Source of the DNA: Deltaproteobacteria bacterium
Lineage (GTDB): Bacteria > Desulfobacterota > Desulfobulbia > Desulfobulbales > Desulfobulbaceae
DNA: 37,073 bases
Direction of reading: 5' to 3'
NCBI GenBank assembly: GCA_024280455.1
Contig: JAJRQC010000073.1
Span: 1 to 37,073, forward strand
The notes under the pieces are model-generated. The model was not told the DNA's origin. It did not search any database and saw only the letters and a list, made by a program, of their open reading frames with translations. The translations under genes and the position numbers were made by a program. Shown here piece after piece: positions 24,120-31,694 of the stretch (its first letter is position 1; each line of letters begins with the position of its first letter).

Positions 24120-25925
24120 ATGACGTTACCTATAATATTAGTCATGGCCGTTCTGGTCCTGGCGATTCTCCTCTTTATTTTTGAATGGGTCCGTGTCGAC
24201 GTTGTCGGCATAATTATGATGATAATTCTTCCCCTGCTGGGCCTTGTTACACCAAAAGAGGCTATCAGCGGGCTGTCAAGTAATGCTGTTGTTTCCATTA
24301 TAGCCGTTATTATTATCGGTGCCGGACTCGATAAGACCGGGGCAATGAATTCCCTGGCCAGGGTTCTGCTCAAGTTTGCCGGCAAAAGCGAGAGCAGGAT
24401 TATGATCCTGATTTCCGGTACGGTGGCCTTTATCTCAAGTTTTATGCAGAATATAGGTGCGGCGGCACTGTTCATGCCTGCTGCAAAGCGTATCTGTCGG
24501 CAGACCAACATCCCGGTTTCTCGGATTCTCATGCCCATGGGCTTCTGTGCAATTATCGGCGGCTGTATCACCCTGATTGGTTCAAGTCCGCTTATTCTCA
24601 TGAACGATGTCATGAAAATTTCCGACCCCGATGTTGAACCCTTCGGGCTTTTTGCCGTGACTCCGGTCGGGCTGGCCCTGATTGTTGCCGCTCTTATCTA
24701 TTTTGTTCTGTTTGGCCGTTTCATCCTTCCTACAGGGCAGGGTGATGAGGGGGGAACCGGGCCTATTTCACCGGAACTCGAAAGAACGTATCATGATATT
24801 GGGAATCTTTTTGAGATTCAAATTCCAGACTCCTTCAATGGTCCGCAAACGCTATCTGAACTTGATATCAGGCCGATCTTTTTTACTACGATCCTCGGAA
24901 TTACTACAAAGGACGGAAGTGCAACCTTATCCCCTGATTTTTCCGACTCCATCAAGGGGGGAGATACTATCATCGTAGAAGGGCCTCCTGAGCTGGTGGC
25001 AAAAATGGTCGAGTCCTTTGGCTGGCTTCTTAAAGAAGATCTGGAGATATTTGCTGAGAATTTTTCCCCGAACAATGCCGGCATCATGGAGGCAATTATT
25101 TCTCCACGCTCGGAACTGGTCGGGAGTACGCTTCGCTCCTTTTCTTTCCGCAAAAAGAATGGGGTAACCCCGCTTGCCGTATTTCAAGATAATAAGACCT
25201 ATGTCGGTGACATCTCAACCATGACCTTGCGGGCGGGCGATGCTTTGCTGCTGCAGGGCCCCTGGGAAAAATTTCATTACCTGAAAGAACGAACCGATCT
25301 TGTCTTTACCGAGGAGGTGCAGGGTGAAATTCTCCGCACCGATAAGATCAAATTTGCAGTGGGCGGCCTGACCCTGGCTCTGGTCATGATTCTTGGTTTT
25401 CATGTCCAGCTTTCGATTGCTCTGCTCGCAGGAGCCATATTCATGGTTCTTACCAAGGTGCTTTCTATTGATGAGGCCTACGATTCGGTGGACTGGATGA
25501 CGGTCTTTCTCCTTGGCGGTCTTATTCCTCTGGGGATTGCCTTTGAAAAAACGGGCGCAGCAAAACTGATTGCAGAAACCATTATGGGCGCGATGGGTAC
25601 GGTTTCTCCGCTCATTCTGCTGACCGTGATTGGTATCCTGACTTCGTTTTTCACCCTGGTTGCCTCCAACGTCGGTGCAACCGTCCTTATGGTTCCGCTT
25701 GCCATGAATATGGCAGCGAGTGCGGGGGCAGACCCACGGATAGCTGCCCTGGTGGTGGCGGTCGCCTGCTCAAATACCTTTATCCTTCCCACTCATCAGG
25801 TGAACGCTTTAATTATGCGTCCCGGCGGATACAAAACAAAGGATTATTTCCGGGCCGGTGCAGGGATGACTGTCCTCTACCTGGTGGTTATGATGGGATC
25901 GATGGTACTGTTTTACGGCCTTTGA
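24120..25925 (+). CDS. SLC13/DASS-family permease with two TrkA_C (RCK_C) domains
   Basis: A 601-aa membrane transporter. Start MTLPIILVMAV is chosen because AAGGA precedes it and the first helix follows at once; an in-frame ATG at 24,069 is less likely. The N-terminal half of the transporter domain (residues about 1-200; GAGLDKTGAMNSLA, SSFMQNIGAAALFMP, GGCITLIGSSPLILMND) is followed by two tandem cytoplasmic TrkA_C modules (about 235-315 and 325-405) and the C-terminal half (SNVGATVLMVPLAMNMA, SNTFILPTHQVNAL). SLC13 proteins couple Na+ to uptake of sulfate, phosphate or carboxylates; TrkA_C modules bind small ligands and may gate transport. The substrate is not determined. It heads the unit that continues with nhaD. 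Confidence 0.9.
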   Translation: MTLPIILVMAVLVLAILLFIFEWVRVDVVGIIMMIILPLLGLVTPKEAISGLSSNAVVSIIAVIIIGAGLDKTGAMNSLARVLLKFAGKSESRIMILISGTVAFISSFMQNIGAAALFMPAAKRICRQTNIPVSRILMPMGFCAIIGGCITLIGSSPLILMNDVMKISDPDVEPFGLFAVTPVGLALIVAALIYFVLFGRFILPTGQGDEGGTGPISPELERTYHDIGNLFEIQIPDSFNGPQTLSELDIRPIFFTTILGITTKDGSATLSPDFSDSIKGGDTIIVEGPPELVAKMVESFGWLLKEDLEIFAENFSPNNAGIMEAIISPRSELVGSTLRSFSFRKKNGVTPLAVFQDNKTYVGDISTMTLRAGDALLLQGPWEKFHYLKERTDLVFTEEVQGEILRTDKIKFAVGGLTLALVMILGFHVQLSIALLAGAIFMVLTKVLSIDEAYDSVDWMTVFLLGGLIPLGIAFEKTGAAKLIAETIMGAMGTVSPLILLTVIGILTSFFTLVASNVGATVLMVPLAMNMAASAGADPRIAALVVAVACSNTFILPTHQVNALIMRPGGYKTKDYFRAGAGMTVLYLVVMMGSMVLFYGL

Positions 25926-26028
25926 TTTCTGCCGGCGGCGTTCAAACAATCAAGAACTCAAGGCACGTAAAGGTCGGGACGCCAACTGTGTACTGTTTAG
26001 ACAATCTTTTACTCTAAGGACACTTACA

Positions 26029-27447
26029 ATGAAAATATTTCTCTCAACCTGTACCTTCCTGTTTATCGGGGCAAGCCAGGCGTTTGCATCCGGACACGGG
26101 GGCGGTGAAACAGCAGTGAGTCTGACCTCGACAGCTCTTGGCTATGCCTCGCTTGCACTTTTCGTGTTGGCCTATATCTTGGTTATATTTGAAGAAAGAA
26201 CGCATCTTCGTAAAAGCAAGCCAGTGATGATGGCGGCTGGATTCATCTGGATTCTTCTTGCCATTGCCTTTCGTCAGGTGGGTATTCCCGCCGAGGAGGC
26301 GCACAATGCCATTATTCACAATATAACCGAGTATTCAGAGTTGATGCTCTTTCTGCTCGCCGCCATGACCTACATTAACTCAATGGACGAGCGGAATGTA
26401 TTCCAGGCTCTACGTTCCCTGCTGGTTTCCAGGGGTTTTTCACTGCGGGTGGTTTTCTGGATTACCGGGTTTCTTGCCTTTGTCATCTCGCCGGTTGCCG
26501 ATAACCTGACGACTGCTCTGCTTATGGGTGCTGTGGTCATGGCGGTTGCCAAGGATAATAAAAAGTTTATTGCCCTGGCCTGTATTAACATCGTGGTCGG
26601 TGCAAATGCAGGCGGTGCCTTTTCGCCCTTTGGTGATATTACCACCCTTATGGTCTGGCAAAAGGGTCAGGCTGCCTTTGGTGAATTCTTCTACCTCTTT
26701 ATTCCGGCTCTGGTGAACTGGATCATTCCGGCTGCTATCATGAGCGTCTTTGTCTCCAAAGAGGTACCTGAAGCTCTGGATGAATCGGTGCACATGAAAT
26801 TCGGGGCCAGGCGGATCATCTTTCTCTTTCTGCTGACCATTGTTACAGCGGTCTCCTTTCACAACTTTCTCGATCTGCCTCCGGCCGCAGGTATGATGCT
26901 CGGCCTTTCCTATCTGGGATTTTTTTCCTACTACATCAAAGTCAGAGAAAAACGTGCCCATGAATATGATAAACCGCTTGGAATCTCACTCGACCAGCAT
27001 GACAATCCCTTTGATATCTTCAAGCGGGTGGCACAGGCCGAATGGGATACCCTGCTTTTCTTCTACGGTGTTATTCTCTGTGTCGGGGGCCTTTCCCAAT
27101 TCGGGTACCTGGCCCTGGTTTCCCATCAGATGTATGTCGGCCTTGGTGCGACCTACGCCAATATTCTGGTCGGGATTTTATCCGCCATTGTTGATAATAT
27201 TCCGGTTATGTTTGCGGTCTTGACCATGGATCCTTCCATGCCTCTCGGCCAGTGGCTGCTGGTCACTCTGACGGCCGGTGTCGGCGGCAGCCTGCTCTCC
27301 ATCGGTTCAGCTGCCGGTGTCGCCCTGATGGGAACCGCTCGTGGAACCTATACCTTCGGTGCCCATCTGAAATGGGCCCCGGTTGTAGGGCTGGGGTATG
27401 CGGCAAGCATCTATACGCATCTATTGATTAACAGTCGCTTGTTTTAA
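26029..27447 (+). CDS. nhaD: NhaD-type Na+/H+ antiporter
   Basis: A 472-aa membrane antiporter that expels Na+ (or Li+) in exchange for protons. The N-terminus looks like a signal sequence (FLFIGASQAFA-SGHGGG) as in other NhaD proteins, followed by about 12 helices. Family landmarks include EYSELMLFLLAAMTYI, SPVADNLTTALLMGAVVMA, GANAGGAFSPFGDITTLMVW and DNIPVMFAVLTMDPSMP. It lies about 100 bp after the SLC13 permease and 11 bp before the HTH gene. The pairing with a permease of a Na+-coupled family suggests sodium cycling. I looked for a riboswitch in the 103-bp gap and found none I could support. Confidence 0.93.
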   Translation: MKIFLSTCTFLFIGASQAFASGHGGGETAVSLTSTALGYASLALFVLAYILVIFEERTHLRKSKPVMMAAGFIWILLAIAFRQVGIPAEEAHNAIIHNITEYSELMLFLLAAMTYINSMDERNVFQALRSLLVSRGFSLRVVFWITGFLAFVISPVADNLTTALLMGAVVMAVAKDNKKFIALACINIVVGANAGGAFSPFGDITTLMVWQKGQAAFGEFFYLFIPALVNWIIPAAIMSVFVSKEVPEALDESVHMKFGARRIIFLFLLTIVTAVSFHNFLDLPPAAGMMLGLSYLGFFSYYIKVREKRAHEYDKPLGISLDQHDNPFDIFKRVAQAEWDTLLFFYGVILCVGGLSQFGYLALVSHQMYVGLGATYANILVGILSAIVDNIPVMFAVLTMDPSMPLGQWLLVTLTAGVGGSLLSIGSAAGVALMGTARGTYTFGAHLKWAPVVGLGYAASIYTHLLINSRLF

Positions 27448-27458
27448 GGGGGTAGGTT

Positions 27459-27794
27459 ATGGAGTATAGTATACCTGCAGAGGTGATGGGACAGGCCCAA
27501 CTCAGTGGTTACGGCATGGATGAATCAGCGATGGACGACATGATTTCCTCTGTCGCCCATGCGGTCAAGCCGGTTACCGACAACGCTCTTCCCGATCCTA
27601 TCGATTATCTAAAAGAGGTCATGGAACAGCGAGGACTTCGCAACAAGGATTTGAAAATATATATCGGCAGTTCAGGTAATGTCTGTTCCGTGCTTAAGCG
27701 ACGAAAACCGCTTACCCTGCGGATGATACGAAATCTGCATAAGTATCTTGGTATTCCGGCCGAGATACTTATTCAACCGTATACCTGTCGTTGA
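27459..27794 (+). CDS. HigA-like XRE-family HTH protein
   Basis: A 111-aa protein. The C-terminal part DPIDYLKEVMEQRGLRNKDL, then SSGNVCSVLKRRKPLTLRMI and LHKYLGIPAEILIQPY, is the HigA-type helix-turn-helix (the D-P-x-D-x-L-K entry and the LGIP.e.L ending). The N-terminal 45 residues are unlike HigA and may bind a partner. No HigB toxin is adjacent, so it is better viewed as a regulator in the nhaD unit than as an antitoxin. It starts 11 bp after nhaD behind GGGGG. Confidence 0.75.
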   Translation: MEYSIPAEVMGQAQLSGYGMDESAMDDMISSVAHAVKPVTDNALPDPIDYLKEVMEQRGLRNKDLKIYIGSSGNVCSVLKRRKPLTLRMIRNLHKYLGIPAEILIQPYTCR

Positions 27795-27810
27795 TCATTT
27801 TTATTTTCTG

Positions 27811-27864
27811 CAATTGCCGGTGCGTGCGGTAAACACTACCGCACGCACCGGCAACCGGCAATTG
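27811..27864 (+). promoter_or_regulatory. Two-state hairpin upstream of the receiver-Lon gene
   Basis: GCCGGTGCGTGCGGTA (27,816-27,831) pairs perfectly over 16 bp with 27,837-27,852, loop AACAC. A second possibility pairs CAATTGCCGG (27,811-27,820) with CCGGCAATTG (27,855-27,864), because the 3' arm carries ACCGGCA twice in tandem. The two outer pairings exclude each other. No T-run follows and the Lon ribosome binding site GGAGAGGG starts about 12 bases downstream, so it could set translation of Lon or act as a processing or partial termination site. Confidence 0.6.
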
Positions 27865-27883
27865 TAACCGACAGTGGAGAGGG

Positions 27884-29910
27884 ATGAGTTTTTTTTCAAA
27901 AAAAGAACATGAACCTGAAACTTCGGGAACCGGTGAAACCCTCGGTTCTCGACAGGTAAAGGAACTTAAAGCCAGGACTGCAGGCACGGATCTGCCGCCC
28001 TATGTTGCGCGTCAGGTGACAAATGAGCTTGATCGCCTGGAGAAAACCGATCCGGTTGCGGCTGAATTTTCCATCGGGGTCAACTATATCGAACTCCTGC
28101 TCTCACTGCCGTGGTTCAAGGAAACCCGGGATAATCTTGATCTTGGCCGGGCCGAATCCATTATGTCCTCCCATCATTACGGATTGGAGCTTGTCAAGAC
28201 GAGAATATTAGAATTGCTAGCCGCCAAAACCCTAAAAAAACAAGAGAAATCAAGAATATTGATCGTTGACGATGAAGAGGTCGCCCGCGATAACCTGCGG
28301 CATTTTTTTAATTCTCAAGGCCATACGGTTGAAGTAGCTGCCAATGGGGTTGATGCCCTGCAGCAGGTGGAAAAAAGTGAACATTTCGATATCCTGATCA
28401 CTGATCTGAAAATGGACAGGATGGACGGGCTCACCCTGATCGAAAAGGTTGCCAAGGCATCTCCGGAAACCAATGTCATCATGGTCACCGGCTACGCGAC
28501 GGTGTCCAATGCCGTTGATGCCATGCGCAAGGGGGCAACCCATTATCTTTCCAAACCGGTTCAGCTTGATGAATTGAAACAGACTGTAGAGGAAATTCTC
28601 CACAAACAAAAAAAGCTCCAGGTCAGCCAGGGGCCTGTACTCTGTTTTTCCGGGCCCCGGGAACCGGAAAAACCTCCATCGGTCAGTCGGTGGCGACCTC
28701 GCTTGGCCGGGAGTTTGTTCGTCTGTCAATGGCCGGATTGCGTGATGAGGCGGAAATCAGGGGGCATAGAAGAACGTATGTCGGGGCCATGCCGGGGCGT
28801 ATCATCAGTGAGATTAAACGAATCGGGGTGACCAATCCCTGTTTTATGCTCGATGAAATCGATAAGATCGGACAGGATTTCAGGGGTGATCCCGCCTCGG
28901 TGCTGCTTGAGGTCCTTGATCCCGAACAGAACAGGAATTTTACTGATCATTATCTTGATATTCCCTTTGATCTGTCGGGGATTCTGTTCATTGCAACGGC
29001 CAATGACCTGGGGAAACTGCCCGGGCCCTTACTGGACCGATTGGAAGTGATCGATTTTTCCAGCTATTCGTTTCAGGAAAAAAAGACCATAGCCAGGGAA
29101 TATCTTTTACCCAAACAGCTGGCTGCCCATGGACTCACCGATATCAACCCACAGGTTACTGATAACGCCCTGGGAAAGTTGATTGTCAACTACACCAGGG
29201 AATCCGGGGTCCGAGGGCTCAGTCGAGAGATCGGAACTATCTGTCGAAAATTGGCTCTGCAGGTTTTGAAAAATGAAGGGGAAAAGTCGCTCCCGGTCAT
29301 TGACGAAGAGGCGATCACTCCAATGCTCGGACCTCGCAAGTATCGTCAGGAGGCCGCCGAGGGAGAAGATAAGGTCGGAGTTGTAACCAGCTTGGTCTGG
29401 ACCCGTTATGGCGGTGAAATTATGTTCATTGAAGCCCTGGCAATGCGGGGCAGCACCAACCTTATCCTGACCGGATCACTGGGTGAGGTGTTGCGCGAGT
29501 CCGCCCAGACCGCCTTGAGTTACATACGAAGCCATACTGAAGCCCTGGGGATTGCCCCTGATTTCTATGATAAGTCGGACATCCATATTCATCTGCCGGC
29601 CGGTGCGGTTTCAAAAGACGGCCCCTCTGCCGGTGTCGCCATGGCTGTTGCCCTGGTTTCCCTGCTTACCGATCGACCGGTCCATCGGAATGTATCGATC
29701 ACCGGCGAGATGACGCTTACCGGGCAGGTATTACCGGTTGGTGGAATTCGTGAAAAATTACTGGCCGGGGTTCGAACCGGCTGTGTCAAGGTTGTCCTGC
29801 CCGCAAAAAATCGGGAAGATGTTGCCTCGCTGAGCGACGATGTTACCGGTCATCTGGAACTGGTATACGTGGATTCCCTTGACGAGGCCATCGTCCACAT
29901 GTTGCTCTGA
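27884..29910 (+). CDS. Lon-type AAA+ protease with an inserted receiver domain (frame broken at a C-run)
   Basis: Two frames together give 675 aa. Residues 1-118 are the Lon segment before the ATPase (LPPYVARQVTNELDRLEK, LPWFKE, HHYGLELVKTRILE); the N-terminal substrate-binding lobe is absent. A receiver domain follows (about 124-240: DD129-130, D174 in LITDLKM, K224). Then Lon AAA+: GPPGTGKT (spanning the break), FMLDEIDKIG and the S16 protease with Ser in KDGPSAGVAMA and Lys in REKLLAG. The break is at CCCC 28,655-28,658: one more C restores PGTGKT; the site is not a standard slip heptamer, and unshifted product stops at 28,831. Phosphorylation of D174 probably controls the ATPase. The adjacent kinase is the likely donor. 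Confidence 0.9.
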
Positions 29911-30022
29911 GTTTGTTTTTTTTATAGAAAAAACCAGTAGATATGCAATAGCCTGTGTGGCGGAGTTCCTGCTCCACGGTTCCTTTTTCTCCTCCCTTTT
30001 CCCTGTCTGTCTAAAAAACGCT

Positions 30023-30057
30023 TGTTGCATTTTGTTACGGGGTTACACCTTGCAACA
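30023..30057. promoter_or_regulatory. TGTTGCA-N21-TGCAACA dyad (candidate activator site)
   Basis: A perfect 7-bp inverted repeat, TGTTGCA 30,023-30,029 and TGCAACA 30,051-30,057, with the sub-block TTTTGTTAC shared with 23,690. It lies about 245-275 bp upstream of the sigma-54 promoter at 30,298. A weaker relative, TTGTTTCA...TGCAACAA, is near 30,185-30,205. The remaining part of 29,911-30,378 holds no gene. Confidence 0.55.
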
Positions 30058-30297
30058 GTTTTTATTTTGAGAGATGATTGCAGGAATTTTTTTCCAAATA
30101 TCCACTAATTTCAACCTGTTAATATCTTGATACTGGGTTGTGTCTAAGCCGGGGAGCGCTTTCTACTTAATTTTATGGAAAGGATTGTTTCAAGCTGCAA
30201 CAAAGATCGGCCCGGCAGTATGGGGCTGTTGACCGCTGAATGCGGTAATTATTTCTTATCCATTTGTTTTCAAAGCTAAAAAAAATATTTTATTAAT

Positions 30298-30315
30298 TTG
30301 GCACGACCCGTGCAA
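30298..30315 (+). promoter_or_regulatory. Sigma-54 promoter of the UspA-like gene
   Basis: TTGGCACGACCCGTGCAA: a perfect -24 element TTGGCACG with GG at 30,300-30,301 and GC at 30,312-30,313, spaced ten bases; the -12 element is GTGCA instead of TTGCA. A start point near 30,325 would leave a leader of about 55 bases. Confidence 0.8.
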
Positions 30316-30378
30316 CGTTGAGGGCAAAGACACGATGAATACGTTTTGATAAACACATACAGCATAGAGGAGAACGTC

Positions 30379-30933
30379 ATGGGATTCACTGATTGGTTCG
30401 CACTGGGAATGAAGAAAAATAAAGAAGTTAAAGTTAAAAAGATCAAGGAAGCGTCAGTTGATATGGGGGCAATGGCAGCCGGTAGTCCGTCAGAAGCCGC
30501 TGGTGCCTTAGCCCGGTTAATGGATCAGAAAAACGCGCCGACCAAGGTGCTCATGATCCAGGATGGAGAATATATGCCCCAGGTCACGGATTATGCACTG
30601 AAGATGGCCGAGCGGCTTGACTGTGAAATTATTGCCCTTGATGTAACCGATAGACCCTTGCAGTTTTCGGGTGACAGGAGAGCAAGAGAAACCGATCGTT
30701 TCGTGGAAATGGCTGCGCAGAGTGCCGAGAAATTTACCAGTCAGGCCACTGCCCGCGGAATCAAGGTCGAACATATTACTGAGATTGGAGATCCCGAAGA
30801 GGTTATTGCAAAGATCAGTGCTGCCGATGCCGGTATTCGCTACGTCTTGAGCAAGCCGGAAGAGGGCACGATTCGTGCCGGCGAGGAACGCGTTCATGTT
30901 CCTGTCTTTGATCTCCACTGTTCACGTTTATAA
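30379..30933 (+). CDS. UspA-like stress protein with an N-terminal extension
   Basis: A 184-aa protein; the ATG at 30,379 has GAGGAG six bases upstream, better than a TTG at 30,346. Residues 1-50 are a basic then alanine-rich extension (MGFTDWFALGMKKNKEVKVK). From about 55 the fold is UspA-like: PTKVLMIQDG, then YALKMAERLDCEIIALDVTD, IKVEHITEIGDPEEVIAKIS and a terminal strand VPVFDLHC. The usual ATP-binding GxxGxxG loop is not evident. It is preceded by a sigma-54 promoter and activator sites like those before the permease, so it probably belongs to the same regulon. Its role is unknown. Confidence 0.7.
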   Translation: MGFTDWFALGMKKNKEVKVKKIKEASVDMGAMAAGSPSEAAGALARLMDQKNAPTKVLMIQDGEYMPQVTDYALKMAERLDCEIIALDVTDRPLQFSGDRRARETDRFVEMAAQSAEKFTSQATARGIKVEHITEIGDPEEVIAKISAADAGIRYVLSKPEEGTIRAGEERVHVPVFDLHCSRL

Positions 30934-30962
30934 GCGTTTAGACCATATACAGGAGGTACATC

Positions 30963-31235
30963 ATGGAACCCTTGACAATATTTGCATCAACCGTTGGATT
31001 TATCGCCGCTTTTCATCTGGTTTCTACAACCGTTGACCGTTTGAGCAAAAGAAGCTACGGTCATGGCAGTCAGCAGACCAAAAGAGAGGACTGGTATTGT
31101 TTCTTTCAACCATCCGACCTTCTGGGGGCTGACTGGGGTTCCACCGACAGCGGTGACCAGCAGCAACCAACCGTTTCCGACAACCTTGATCAGAGACGTC
31201 GCCAGCAGGAACGTCGACCGCGTCTTCAAGCCTGA
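30963..31235 (+). CDS. Small single-pass membrane protein, unknown function
   Basis: A 90-aa protein with a perfect AGGAGG six bases before ATG 30,963. The N-terminal helix LTIFASTVGFIAAFHLVST is clearly membrane-like; the rest is polar and Gln/Arg-rich. The downstream +1 frame (31,063-31,266) is also open and looks protein-like (SFNHPTFWGLTGVPP), so the true C-terminus is uncertain and a frame error is possible. It follows the UspA-like gene by 29 bp and is closed by a strong terminator. Confidence 0.6.
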   Translation: MEPLTIFASTVGFIAAFHLVSTTVDRLSKRSYGHGSQQTKREDWYCFFQPSDLLGADWGSTDSGDQQQPTVSDNLDQRRRQQERRPRLQA

Positions 31236-31294
31236 GGAAATAACAACACATCCTCTTTACCTGTAAGCAATTTTCAGGTAAAGTACGCATTAAA

Positions 31295-31346
31295 AAAAAG
31301 CAGATAGAGCAACTCCCGCTTCCGGGAGTTGCTCTATCTGCTTTTT
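31295..31346 (+). terminator. Very strong intrinsic terminator
   Basis: A perfect 24-bp stem (left arm 31,295-31,318, right arm 31,323-31,346) with a CTTC loop, beginning AAAAAGCAGATAG and ending in TTTTT. It ends the UspA-like/small membrane protein unit. After it, up to 31,538, I see only a small GTACAA/TTGTAC hairpin (31,364-31,378). Confidence 0.9.
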
Positions 31347-31538
31347 GACTGTTGAGGGACTGCGTACAAAAGTTGTACAGTCTTACATCCACCAGCTCAT
31401 GGCTAAATTTTTTTAACCTGTACATCTATGAGTCCGTTGATTTAGTGTTCCAGCTCTACATTTAAGACGTATATAGCTACAAAGACGTTATTATTTTACA
31501 CTTAGCCCTTGACTGCGTAAGCTTACCATGATATAGGG

Positions 31539-31615
31539 GTGTTCCGGACGTGTTCCGGGGACGGTATACTTAATTCACCCTAAATCCAGCTGAATTGAGT
31601 AACCTGTCCCCGGAA
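31539..31615. repeat. REP-like GGGGAC palindromic repeat, second locus
   Basis: GTGTTCCGGAC, then a full unit GTGTTCCGGGGACGGTATAC, CTTAATTCACCCTAAATCC and the inverted end GTAACCTGTCCCCGGAA. It differs from the unit at 18,831-18,898 at a few positions only. It lies 79 bp past the end of the exonuclease-RecQ-UvrD gene. Confidence 0.8.
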
Positions 31616-31694
31616 ATCACGGAACTCAGATAAACACGTACCTTTCGGCTTCGGGGGAATTCTTGGCAATGTTTTTTTTAAGCAGGAAATCCTG

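Noticed and set aside
25926-26028. Possible riboswitch (GGCACGTAAAGG, GGGACGCC) before nhaD
   Set aside because: Fragments recall the c-di-GMP-I aptamer, but the second helix and receptor elements are missing and spacing is wrong.
28690-29910. Separate 406-aa Lon C-terminal gene starting at ATG 28,690
   Set aside because: It would lack Walker A and has no ribosome binding site; a single missing C joining it to the upstream frame is simpler.
31063-31266. Alternative 67-aa frame in the small membrane protein
   Set aside because: Looks somewhat protein-like, but has no ribosome binding site and would need a +1 shift, opposite in sign to the other breaks; kept only as a note in the gene entry.
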